From Parabacteroides sp. Marseille-P3160 (lineage in GTDB: Bacteria > Bacteroidota > Bacteroidia > Bacteroidales > Tannerellaceae): DNA of 64,000 bases. A program made the translations under genes and the position numbers. Shown piece by piece: positions 38,861 to 49,067 of this stretch; position 1 is the first letter of the stretch, and each line of letters starts with the position of its first letter. Below the pieces are notes generated by a model, which was not told the origin of the DNA, searched no databases, and saw nothing but the letters and a program-made list of their open reading frames with translations. The stretch is from contig NZ_LT799418.1 of the NCBI RefSeq assembly GCF_900162725.1, positions 4,543,897 through 4,607,896 on the forward strand, read 5' to 3'.

Positions 38861-39323
38861 ATTGGAAATTTTATCTTGTAATTATTCAGACCCGGAGCAC
38901 CTGACTGCGATCGGAAATTTAATCAATGCATATATTGAAGACGATATGGGAGGGGGGCAATTACTTTCGCCTTTAAAAAAGCTCCGTTTAGTGGACGGAT
39001 TGAACCGGCATCCCACCTCCATCGTGTTATTAGCGAAAGCAAATGACATATTTTGCGGTATGCTTATTGCATTTGAGAATTTCTCTACTTTTACAGTTCA
39101 GCCGATGATTAATATTCACGATTTAATCGTACTTCCTCAATACCGGGGTAAACGGATAGGACGAACACTTTTAGAAGCGATTATAGAGATCGGACGGAAA
39201 AAAGGATGTAGCCGGGTGACGCTGGAAGTTCGTCATGATAATTTTATTGCACAAAAACTTTACAAAATCATAGGTTTCGAAGAAGCTGATCCTTCTATGT
39301 TTTACTGGAGAAAAATGCTGTAA
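38847..39323 (+). CDS. GNAT-family N-acetyltransferase coupled to nifA
   Basis: Starting at ATG 38847 the gene overlaps the end of nifA by 14 bases and encodes 158 residues. The acetyl-CoA motif is seen in INIHDLIVLPQYRGKRIGRTLLEAIIEIGRKKG, followed by CSRVTLEVRHDNFIAQKLYKIIGFEE. The substrate is unknown. Overlap with the activator implies co-translation, so it probably acts on the nitrogenase or its regulator or on ammonium metabolism, but no direct evidence exists. It converges on nifV with only 5 bases between them. Confidence 0.85.
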   Translation: MNKTELEILSCNYSDPEHLTAIGNLINAYIEDDMGGGQLLSPLKKLRLVDGLNRHPTSIVLLAKANDIFCGMLIAFENFSTFTVQPMINIHDLIVLPQYRGKRIGRTLLEAIIEIGRKKGCSRVTLEVRHDNFIAQKLYKIIGFEEADPSMFYWRKML

Positions 39324-39328
39324 TCACT

Positions 39329-40456
39329 TCATTGCTTTTTTATCTGTGATACGAGATAATGGTTGAGCATGGAGGATGCATCTACGCCTCTGACCTGCGC
39401 CATACAGTGTCGCATATCTTTTAGGAAATCATCAATCAGCTTATCTGTCATATTAAATCCCTCACTATTTGCAAAGTAGCGAACTGCCTTACGCCCGGAA
39501 TGCTTTCCCAGAACAAAAGTCCGGCTTTCCCCTAATAACTCAGGAGGGAAAAATTCGTAAGTCGAAGGCTCTTTCAAGAGCCCATCCACATGTATTCCGG
39601 ATTCATGCATAAATATTTTCTCTCCCACGATAGGTTTTCGTTCGGAAATCGGACTGTTTATCCAACTTGAAATAAGCAAACATAACTCTTTTAATGCGAC
39701 AAAATTAAATCCTTGGATCCGGTTTTCAAGACATTGCATGATACAAGCGAATTCCTCTAATGAAGTATTTCCCGCCCGTTCTCCAAGCCCTAATACGGAA
39801 CATGAAATCACATCGGCTCCACTTTCCCATGCGCTTAATGCATTAGCTGTTGCCATTCCAAAGTCATTATGCCCATGGAAATCGATTGCAATACCTAAAT
39901 CCTGCGCTAAAAACCGGATCGTCCGGGAAACCATTGATGGTGTCATAATTCCCAAAGTATCTGCAAACCGTACTCGCTTTGCTCCTAAATCGCGTGCAGC
40001 CAAAAACACCTGCCGCAGGAAAGACAAATCCGTCCGTGAAGCATCTTCCGCACCAAAAGAGATAGTTGCTCCCCTTTCAATCGCAAAAGAAAAAACGCGC
40101 TCCATCTGTGGAATGATCCAATCACGTTTCTTTCCCATTTTCTTTTCAATCATCAGGTCACTTGTCGGTACTGAAACATGCAATGTCGGCACACCGGCCT
40201 TTAAAGAATTAACCACATCTTCGATTAACAAGCGATTCCAAGATAGTATCTCGGCATTCAAGCCGAGCCGTTTCAAAGCACGTAAATTCTGTCTTTCCTC
40301 TCTCCCCATGGATGGAATACCGGCTTCAATAATTTCGATACCTAAGCTATCGAGTGTACGGGCAATATGTAATTTCTCTTCATGTGTGAAGTACACGCCG
40401 GGAGATTGTTCCCCGTCCCGCAGTGTTGTGTCTAACAAAATAGGCCTTCGTTCCAT
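39329..40456 (-). CDS. nifV: Homocitrate synthase
   Basis: Start at ATG 40456 (MERRPILLDTTLRDGEQSPG), giving 375 residues. Its A overlaps the nifB stop (TGATG), so translation is coupled. DRE-TIM metallolyase features: LLDTTLRDGEQSPGV, EAGIPSMGREE, RFADTLGIMTPSM, DFHGHNDFGMATANAL, SVLGLGERAGN, GEKIFMHESGIHVDGLL. It condenses acetyl-CoA and 2-oxoglutarate to homocitrate, the organic ligand of nitrogenase cofactors. Location next to nifB favours nifV over leuA or citramalate synthase. Confidence 0.92.
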   Translation of the reverse strand: MERRPILLDTTLRDGEQSPGVYFTHEEKLHIARTLDSLGIEIIEAGIPSMGREERQNLRALKRLGLNAEILSWNRLLIEDVVNSLKAGVPTLHVSVPTSDLMIEKKMGKKRDWIIPQMERVFSFAIERGATISFGAEDASRTDLSFLRQVFLAARDLGAKRVRFADTLGIMTPSMVSRTIRFLAQDLGIAIDFHGHNDFGMATANALSAWESGADVISCSVLGLGERAGNTSLEEFACIMQCLENRIQGFNFVALKELCLLISSWINSPISERKPIVGEKIFMHESGIHVDGLLKEPSTYEFFPPELLGESRTFVLGKHSGRKAVRYFANSEGFNMTDKLIDDFLKDMRHCMAQVRGVDASSMLNHYLVSQIKKQ

Positions 40457-41721
40457 CATCCACATCCTTTCTGGTCTCCATGGCAGGTTGCCCCGCATTT
40501 AAAAGGTCCCACTTTACATAAATCGATTATCGGTCGTTTTTGATAAATCAGATCCAATCCGGTATCGATCAATCCCTTCATCTGTATCACCCGTATTCCA
40601 TTCCGTTGTAAAACATTTATAGGCGTTCTGCCGGCACCACTTACCAGAACCGCCTGACAATCGGAGAATGCACTTTTGGATAAATTTGCCCACTTATCGT
40701 CACATGTATCCGCACCCGCTGTCGTTCGCTTTTCAATGAAGCGATATCCATTCCTCGATTGCTCAAAAATCCAAAACTCGGAAGCTTCGCCTATATGCAG
40801 ATCTACACGCGAACCGGTTGATGTGGCAACAGCTACATTTTTCCTGGTCATATCGCTTTCTTCAGTTGTCATAGCCGCGTGTTTTTTGATCAATGAAATG
40901 GCTTCCGTATCGTCATGCCCCAATAATCCGGCAGCATCCGACCGGCAACGCGCGCAGTGCCCCATCGGACGGATATATTGAGCAATGGTCGCCTTAATAT
41001 TTTTCATCATCTCCTTCGATGGTTCTTCCAATGCACCAAACAACGTATTTTCCGTCGGATAAAGAGGAATACAATTCATCGTATCAGCCCCCATTGCCGC
41101 AACTTTCTCAGCCAATTCGCCAATTTCACTCTCATTTACTCCGGGAATAACAACCGTATTAATCTTGACTATCATCCCTTTTCTCTTTAACTGTTCAATA
41201 CAAGCCAATTGTTGTTCGAGCAAGATACGCGCTCCTTCCCGCCCTTTATAGGTCTTTCCCCGGAAATGTACCCATGCATATATTTTGGATAAGGTTTCGA
41301 TGTTTAGTGAATTAATAGTAATAGTCACATGCGAGACATTTAATCCGGCAATCCGGTCAATATAAGGAGCCAGTTCCAAGCCATTTGTTGAGAGGCAAAA
41401 AATCATTTCCGGATAGTTCCTTTCGATTAATTCGATAGTAGCCAATGTTTCATTTGGATTCGCAAAAGGATCTCCCGGACCGGCAATTCCGACCACACGC
41501 AAATTATCCATTTTCTTCTCCAATTCGTTGAAATAGTGAGATGCTTGAATGGGAGAAAGTACGGAGCTTGTAACTCCCGGCCGACTTTCATTGCAACAAT
41601 CATATAGCCGGTTACAGTAATTGCACTGAATATTACATTTCGGCGCTACCGGGAGATGTACACGCGCCTGGCTATGTTTTGCTTTTTCATTAAAGCAGGG
41701 ATGTAATGATAAATCTTTCAT
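40456..41721 (-). CDS. nifB: Nitrogenase cofactor biosynthesis radical SAM protein NifB
   Basis: Protein of 421 residues. It starts LHPCFNEKAKHSQARVHLPV with the SAM cluster motif CNIQCNYC (Cys29, 33, 36) and the NifB-specific NRLYDCCNESRPGVTS. A radical SAM barrel to about residue 285 is followed by a NifX-like domain (VAVATSTGSRVDLHIGEASEFWIF) and a Cys-rich tail (CKVGPFKCGATCHGDQKGCG). NifB makes the 8Fe-9S-C precursor (NifB-co) needed by every nitrogenase. It lies 124 bases after the anfO-like gene and is coupled to nifV. Confidence 0.96.
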   Translation of the reverse strand: MKDLSLHPCFNEKAKHSQARVHLPVAPKCNIQCNYCNRLYDCCNESRPGVTSSVLSPIQASHYFNELEKKMDNLRVVGIAGPGDPFANPNETLATIELIERNYPEMIFCLSTNGLELAPYIDRIAGLNVSHVTITINSLNIETLSKIYAWVHFRGKTYKGREGARILLEQQLACIEQLKRKGMIVKINTVVIPGVNESEIGELAEKVAAMGADTMNCIPLYPTENTLFGALEEPSKEMMKNIKATIAQYIRPMGHCARCRSDAAGLLGHDDTEAISLIKKHAAMTTEESDMTRKNVAVATSTGSRVDLHIGEASEFWIFEQSRNGYRFIEKRTTAGADTCDDKWANLSKSAFSDCQAVLVSGAGRTPINVLQRNGIRVIQMKGLIDTGLDLIYQKRPIIDLCKVGPFKCGATCHGDQKGCG

Positions 41722-41845
41722 ACCGATTTTTTAATTATCTCTTCAATCAAATAATATAAGAGCTACCTCCATATATCTACTATTGTGGAATGAAAGTGTG
41801 CGGAACTTTTTTGTATTTATACAGAAGCAGCTCTACTATTGTAAT

Positions 41846-42493
41846 TTATTTATCAGGATAGACAAAGGCATGGCAGAGTCCATCTTTTCTTACCTCTGTT
41901 TTCACCTTAAAATTCAAATTCCCCAATTCTTTTTCTATCCATTTTGGTGTATGGAGGCAAATGATTTCCAACTCTACAAATTTATTCTTCTCAAAAAACG
42001 GCAATAGAATATCTTTCGAATTCATAGACTCATTTTTCTCTTGCACTTTCACCAGATTAATCTGATAACATCCCTTCGTCGAATCTCCTATTGCAATAGG
42101 ATTGATACTGTCATTTTGCTGTTTACAAAGCTCAGCTTTCTTTATTGCCTCAATAATATCTGTTCTGACACGATCCCGAACCTGATCCAGCGCCGTAAGA
42201 GGAGAACCTTTTACTGAAAAGATACGAATATGCAATTCTTCTTCAAAAATGGCATTAAATATACCCATACCACGTTTGGCTATAAACGCCTTACAGCCTT
42301 CCAAACCGGAAGCCATTGTATAGATACTTTTCCTTATATCCGCCAGATTCATTTCCTTATTGATGTAAAAAGGAACCTTACATACACAACGCCATTGCAA
42401 ATCATTATAGTTTTTTTCGTAGACAAGAACTATTCCTGACGAATCAAATGACAATGTATTTCCCTCGGAATCGACAAAAGCTGCTATTTTCAT
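41846..42493 (-). CDS. anfO: AnfO-like iron-only nitrogenase accessory protein
   Basis: Protein of 215 residues. It begins KIAAFVDSEGNTLSFDSSGIVLVYEK and contains a C-terminal block GCYQINLVKVQEKNESMNSK, DILLPFFEKNKFVELEIICLH, TPKWIEKEL that I recognise as the conserved part of AnfO (AnfO_nitrog family), along with the usual size. AnfO occurs only beside anfHDGK and is required for full Fe-only nitrogenase growth in some proteobacteria; its biochemical role is not settled. It lies 24 bases after the PNPOx-like gene. Confidence 0.82.
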   Translation of the reverse strand: MKIAAFVDSEGNTLSFDSSGIVLVYEKNYNDLQWRCVCKVPFYINKEMNLADIRKSIYTMASGLEGCKAFIAKRGMGIFNAIFEEELHIRIFSVKGSPLTALDQVRDRVRTDIIEAIKKAELCKQQNDSINPIAIGDSTKGCYQINLVKVQEKNESMNSKDILLPFFEKNKFVELEIICLHTPKWIEKELGNLNFKVKTEVRKDGLCHAFVYPDK

Positions 42494-42517
42494 CTCTTTT
42501 CTTTTTCGTTGTTCTAT

Positions 42518-43012
42518 TCAAACACCATGTTTCTTCCCCTTAATAGATATTATATTGATGCGAATAACAGCTGTAGCACTCAGGTTTCCTTTTGGAAATT
42601 CGAACTTCTTATCCGTAAATTGGGCTACAATACTGTTTAGAACAGCAATCTTATCCTCTTCAGCCTCTATGAATTCCGCTTTACCGAAACCAATCACGGT
42701 TCTGTGTTTAGCCTCAAAATCGCAGGCCATATCATTTTCAACAATGCCGTTATCGATGGATATTTCGAAACATACATTATCATTCTTCTTCATTATCTCT
42801 ATTTTCGTTCCGGCTTTGGCCGAATGAAAATAAAGGGACGTCCCATCGTATGCATAAAACACAGGAACGAGAAAAGGTAAATTATTATCAGAAAAAGCTA
42901 AATGCATCACTTTTCCGATATGGATAATTTCGTCTATTTCTTTTCTATCCGTTATTTCGCGTTCTTTGCGTCGCATTGTTCCATGCGGATGTGTCAGCAT
43001 ATGTTCTCCCAT
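42518..43012 (-). CDS. PNPOx/NimA-like flavin- or heme-binding protein in the anf operon
   Basis: Protein of 164 residues. MRRKEREITDRKEIDEIIHI, GKVMHLAFSDNNLPFLVPVF, YAYDGTSLYFHSAKAGTKIE and FGKAEFIEAEEDK follow the split-barrel pyridoxamine-5'-phosphate-oxidase/NimA pattern, including the Met-Arg-Arg start and the His-rich leader (MLTHPHGTM). Such proteins bind FMN, FAD or heme. Position after anfK recalls Anf3 of Azotobacter and Rhodobacter, a small flavocytochrome oxidase reported to protect Fe-only nitrogenase from oxygen. Whether this protein is a homologue or only an analogue cannot be decided by eye. Confidence 0.8.
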   Translation of the reverse strand: MGEHMLTHPHGTMRRKEREITDRKEIDEIIHIGKVMHLAFSDNNLPFLVPVFYAYDGTSLYFHSAKAGTKIEIMKKNDNVCFEISIDNGIVENDMACDFEAKHRTVIGFGKAEFIEAEEDKIAVLNSIVAQFTDKKFEFPKGNLSATAVIRINIISIKGKKHGV

Positions 43013-43039
43013 AATTAGTTCTTTATTCTAAATTTGACT

Positions 43040-43483
43040 TTAATATTGTTCTGCATGTGCCAAAGCAGCCCGTACTGATTTGATTTTTTCCTGGTCAAAC
43101 AGTTTTTTCATTTCCTCACACATCCGTAATGTCTTTATAGCATCTGCTTCATCCGGTGTCCCATGAAAGTAATTATCAAGAAAACAAATGCCGAAGATCT
43201 GGTCCAATGACTTTACCTCTTTACTCAGTTTCCGGGGAACCTCTATTAATTTATCCACTGTTATCATCAGGGTAATGAAATTGTGATTCATAGGTTCCAC
43301 GCCATATAGTTCGCAGATAGCAACTAAATATCTTTCAAGAGCAACAGATGCTATATTAAATACCAAACTAAATGCCTGACCTTTATGATGAAACTGCAAT
43401 GCCCGCCTGTGATACGCTTGTGCATCTTTATAGTCTTCCTCAAAAAGGGATTCTATTCCGTAATCATATTCTATATTATCCAT
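43040..43483 (-). CDS. Small HEPN-like helical protein in the anf operon
   Basis: The start at ATG 43483 (MDNIEYDYGIESL) is preferred because the longer frame (to 43510) overlaps anfK; 147 residues. It is all-helical, with a HEPN-like layout: AQAYHRRALQFHHKGQAFSL, VFNIASVALERYLVAICELYG and the NHNFITLMITVDKLI block, where HEPN domains carry H-x-L. The RxxxxH RNase motif of toxin HEPNs is not evident. It lies 16 bases after anfK, so it is very probably part of the nitrogenase operon. Its role is unknown; I cannot match it to AnfR or another named protein. Confidence 0.75.
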   Translation of the reverse strand: MDNIEYDYGIESLFEEDYKDAQAYHRRALQFHHKGQAFSLVFNIASVALERYLVAICELYGVEPMNHNFITLMITVDKLIEVPRKLSKEVKSLDQIFGICFLDNYFHGTPDEADAIKTLRMCEEMKKLFDQEKIKSVRAALAHAEQY

Positions 43484-43499
43484 AATCAGTTTTCTAAAA

Positions 43500-44891
43500 T
43501 CACCATACATTCAGCACCCATTCTTTATTGTGTTTGTACTCCATGTCGGTAAACAGCGCATTTGCCATTTGTTCAGCGAGCCAGGTTGCACCGGCATAGC
43601 CAACGACAGGATGACGAAAATATCCGGCACGGTCATAAACAGGAAATCCGACTCTGACCATAGGTATATTATTGTCAATGGCAATATAACGCCCTTTGGA
43701 ATGTCCCAGAATAAGATCCAGTTCCAAACCCTTATTTTTTATACGATCCTCTAATTCCCAGAAATCGGCATTGGTCACGATCTCCATATTGAAGGCCACT
43801 CCTTCTTTTAAGGCTATAATGCGGGGATCTTTCGCATAATTGGGGTTATCGTCACCCAGAAGAAGAAGGACGGGTTCCATCTCCAGATCAAGGCAAAATT
43901 CGGCAAGTCCTATCACCAAATCGGCACTTCCGTATATCGCCACTTTCTTTCCTGCCAAAAACATGTGGGAGACGTCCGCAATAGCATCAATAGCAATGCC
44001 TCTTTTTATTACAAGCGATTCGGGAATAGGTTTGCCGGTCATTTTCTTCACATTTTGCAAGAAAGTATCCGTATTACGGATGCCAATAGGCGTAGGTCCG
44101 ATAATAGCCGGAACATCAAACTCTTGTTCGAGATATCGAGCGGCTTTTCCTCCCTCATAACGGTTCAGGGCAATGGTTCCGATGGCATTTGCCGTGCTGC
44201 GGAGATCTTCAATCGTTGTTTCGCCATGTGACACGTGGTTGCCATCCGGCATCAGCGGAGAATCAAAAGTTTCTATTTCAAAAAGAACAGTTGCTTCTAC
44301 TTCCATTTCTGATAACAGGGATTTTAATTCTGTTACATCTCCGGGATCGACCCAACCGGTGATCAGGTTGATTTTCCCATTTAAGGAATCTTCTTTTTTA
44401 GCGAAATAAGAAACGAAATCCTTTACAGCTATGTCATATCCGCTAATCATACTTCCTACGAAACTGGGGGTATGAATGGGTATAAGATGCACTTCCCGGC
44501 CGGCATATTTCTCCTTCAGCAAGCCATTATTCAGTTTTAATATTACTCCATCAATATCATCACCGATAATTTCAGTTGAACAGGTTGTAATAATCGGGAC
44601 GACTTTTACGTGGGGATAACGCATCAGTAAAACATCTATTCCTTGTTCTACACGGTGCAGCGCTCCAAACACGGCGGCATCTTCATGCAAAGAGGATGAT
44701 GCCAATTCGAAACTTTCTTTGAAATGTTGAGAGAAGATCAAGCGAACAAACATGACACACCCTTGACCTCCATGAACAATCCCGATGCAATCTTTTATAC
44801 CGATACTGGCATATTGAGCACCTGCCGGTTGACAGGTGAATATAGGGTTAATGACCCCTACCCGTTCTTTGGGTTTTAATTCACAACTCAT
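43500..44891 (-). CDS. anfK: Iron-only nitrogenase beta chain
   Basis: Start at ATG 44891 (MSCELKPKERVGV), giving 463 residues, the normal AnfK length; the open frame extends further to 44966. INPIFTCQPAGAQYASIGIK, DCIGIVHGGQGCVMFVRLIF, SQHFKESFELASSS and ITTCSTEIIGDD match remembered AnfK closely, with P-cluster Cys20, Cys45 and Cys104. The C-terminus LFTDMEYKHNKEWVLNVW is AnfK-like. It pairs with AnfD as the alpha2beta2 core that carries the P-cluster. It lies 142 bases after anfG, the largest gap between the structural genes. Confidence 0.96.
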   Translation of the reverse strand: MSCELKPKERVGVINPIFTCQPAGAQYASIGIKDCIGIVHGGQGCVMFVRLIFSQHFKESFELASSSLHEDAAVFGALHRVEQGIDVLLMRYPHVKVVPIITTCSTEIIGDDIDGVILKLNNGLLKEKYAGREVHLIPIHTPSFVGSMISGYDIAVKDFVSYFAKKEDSLNGKINLITGWVDPGDVTELKSLLSEMEVEATVLFEIETFDSPLMPDGNHVSHGETTIEDLRSTANAIGTIALNRYEGGKAARYLEQEFDVPAIIGPTPIGIRNTDTFLQNVKKMTGKPIPESLVIKRGIAIDAIADVSHMFLAGKKVAIYGSADLVIGLAEFCLDLEMEPVLLLLGDDNPNYAKDPRIIALKEGVAFNMEIVTNADFWELEDRIKNKGLELDLILGHSKGRYIAIDNNIPMVRVGFPVYDRAGYFRHPVVGYAGATWLAEQMANALFTDMEYKHNKEWVLNVW

Positions 44892-45033
44892 AATTTTTTT
44901 ATTATTATTTTCACTGCCCGTTAAAAACAGACCGATTAGGCTATATCCCGTTCTAAATCGCAACAATGAATAGATTTTTATATTCTCTATAAGCCCAATA
45001 ATACCTATTGGTTCTACAATGATAAGGCTATTA

Positions 45034-45390
45034 TCAATATTGCTCTTTGATGAGCTCCGTATTCAAAGATCCTTTAATCATTGTATAATCCATCTTTTCT
45101 TTCAGCATTTGCATAATTTCAGCAATGTCTTCTTTACTTGTTTCTTCTAACCATGGAAAATACCTTTTGAATGCTTCCACTAAAGTCTTTGCTTCACTCC
45201 AATAATATCTGTCGGCATAGCTATCATCTTCCCGCGCATTTTCGCCACAGAGCAATTGCTTCGTTTTGGTCAAGATACGCTCGTTTTGTATCTCCCTGTC
45301 CCAACCTCGCGAATTATATTGCCAAAGGCAATGCTTTGTAATATACCACTCTAATTGGGACATTTTTTCTTCGGCACTTTTTTTATCCAT
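45034..45390 (-). CDS. anfG: Iron-only nitrogenase delta chain
   Basis: Protein of 118 residues. LEWYITKHCLWQYNSRGWDR, ILTKTKQLLCGEN, RYYWSEAKTLVEAFKRYFPW and KEKMDYTMIKGSLNTEL match AnfG (delta subunit). This subunit exists only in alternative nitrogenases and so excludes a Mo-type enzyme. It lies between anfD (18-base gap) and anfK, the standard anfHDGK order. AnfG helps deliver cofactor to, or stabilise, AnfDK. Confidence 0.95.
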   Translation of the reverse strand: MDKKSAEEKMSQLEWYITKHCLWQYNSRGWDREIQNERILTKTKQLLCGENAREDDSYADRYYWSEAKTLVEAFKRYFPWLEETSKEDIAEIMQMLKEKMDYTMIKGSLNTELIKEQY

Positions 45391-45408
45391 CTCTTTTATA
45401 ATTGATTT

Positions 45409-47043
<1,635 letters not shown>

Positions 47044-47059
47044 TTAAATTGTTGCTTGT

Positions 47060-47431
47060 TTACAATGCGGTATCACCGCTTTCATTAGTTCGAATTCGGA
47101 CTGCATCGTCGGTAGGGCAAACAAATATCTTACCATCGCCGATGTATCCGGTACGATTTGCTTTTATAAGAGCATTCATAATTATTTCTACATTTTCATC
47201 ACTCGCCACGATAATCAGCATTCGTTTCGGAACAAATTTCATTCCCATCGTATGTCCTTTGGCTATCAATCCCGGATGAACATCAAATCCATTTAGTATA
47301 GCGTTCAATCCACGTTGGTTTCCTCTGCCCAAAACAGGCATAGCCGTAACGGAAGGAACTTCGAGTTCATCAATAATTTTCTTCGTGGCATTCATTTTGT
47401 TGGGACGAATGATCGCTATTATTTCCTTCAT
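47060..47431 (-). CDS. nifI2: Nitrogenase PII-like regulator NifI2
   Basis: Start at ATG 47431 (MKEIIAIIRPNKMNATKK), 123 residues. This is a PII (GlnB-like) fold: VPSVTAMPVLGRGNQRGLNA, a long T-loop with GMKFVPKRMLIIVASDENVE, and the C-terminal GYIGDGKIFVCPTDDAVRIR. NifI2 acts with NifI1 to switch nitrogenase off by binding NifDK when 2-oxoglutarate is low, as shown for methanogens. Placed between anfH and anfD as in archaea and Clostridia. The gap to nifI1 is 13 bases. Confidence 0.93.
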   Translation of the reverse strand: MKEIIAIIRPNKMNATKKIIDELEVPSVTAMPVLGRGNQRGLNAILNGFDVHPGLIAKGHTMGMKFVPKRMLIIVASDENVEIIMNALIKANRTGYIGDGKIFVCPTDDAVRIRTNESGDTAL

Positions 47432-47444
47432 CTCATTGTTTATT

Positions 47445-47762
47445 TTAAAGTTCTTTGGAACCTGTTCTGACTGTCCGTACCTGTTCGACCGGCGAAATGA
47501 ATATCTTGCCGTCTCCTTCACTTCCTGTATAAGCCTTGTATTGGATAATTTTTATTACTTCTTCTACCGATTCGTCTTTTACAACGATGATGATGAGGAC
47601 CTTGGGAAGTTCATCATAATGTGCATTCCCGACTGTTAACCCTTTTTGTTTACCTCGGCCGAAGACCGACATCTTCGTCATGGAATAAAATCCCGATTCA
47701 GCCAAACCATCCGTAACGTTATCCGCAGTTTCGGGACGTACAATTGCTCTTATCATTTTCAT
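47445..47762 (-). CDS. nifI1: Nitrogenase PII-like regulator NifI1
   Basis: Protein of 105 residues: MKMIRAIVRPETADNVTDGL, MTKMSVFGRGKQKGL, the T-loop YDELPKVLIIIVVKDESVEE and the C-terminal GSEGDGKIFISPVEQVRTVR. It is shorter than NifI2 as usual. It forms the NifI1,2 sensor complex with the next gene and lies 44 bases after anfH. Confidence 0.94.
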   Translation of the reverse strand: MKMIRAIVRPETADNVTDGLAESGFYSMTKMSVFGRGKQKGLTVGNAHYDELPKVLIIIVVKDESVEEVIKIIQYKAYTGSEGDGKIFISPVEQVRTVRTGSKEL

Positions 47763-47806
47763 AAGTTCAATAATATTTTAATGTTTAATCCTTTTAGTCG
47801 GTCAAA

Positions 47807-48643
<837 letters not shown>

Positions 48644-48680
48644 TTAGTATGAATAATATGAGTTAGAATAATATCATAAA

Positions 48681-48696
48681 ATCAATATGCGTGCCA
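48681..48696 (-). promoter_or_regulatory. Sigma-54-type (-24/-12) promoter of the anf operon
   Basis: The minus strand reads TGGCACGCATATTGAT: the -24 half TGGCACG is perfect. The -12 half is TTGAT instead of TTGCT/A, so the spacing is GG-N10-GA. It lies 50 bases upstream of the anfH ATG, a normal distance. It fits control by the sigma-54 activator encoded at the other end of the cluster. Confidence 0.72.
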
Positions 48697-48788
48697 AAAA
48701 ATATATTTATCGCCCATAAAGAAACAGAAATGGCAATAATAAAATTGATTTGATGCATTAATAAACGAATGTGAAGCTATTTGAAAGT

Positions 48789-48829
48789 CGTTATTTTATT
48801 TTTCTCGTTCGGGAAATAAAATAATAACG
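48789..48829. promoter_or_regulatory. Inverted repeat upstream of anfH, candidate activator site
   Basis: CGTTATTTTATTT (48789-48801) faces AAATAAAATAATAACG (48814-48829), an inverted repeat with one 3-base insertion. It is centred about 110 bases upstream of the -24 box, where enhancer sites for NifA-type activators usually lie. No classical TGT-N10-ACA NifA site was found. The rest of the 436-base gap 48632-49067 contains a GGAACGTTCC palindrome (48861-48870) and no gene I can support. Confidence 0.45.
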
Positions 48830-49067
48830 GATGGTCAAAACTCTATTTATTGGACGCTTTGGAACGTTCCTTTGTTAAATAGTTCTTATTTGTACATAAA
48901 TAAGATGCAATCTATTTTGATTCGATAATCTTTAAAAGAAATTGCCGGGTAATATTGGGGAATGACCTTTTTGTCCCAGCCGAACCAGCTGTGATAGATA
49001 CAAAAAGTGCTTGTTGTTAAGGCTTAACCGGAATCTCACCGGAATAATCCCTCTTATCCGTCTCTGT

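Noticed and set aside
39738-40502. Plus-strand ORF of 254 codons across nifV
   Set aside because: It is a shadow frame of nifV, with no recognisable domain and low-complexity composition.
48700-49020. Classical NifA site TGT-N10-ACA upstream of anfH
   Set aside because: Every TGT and ACA in the gap was checked by eye; none has the 10-base spacing.
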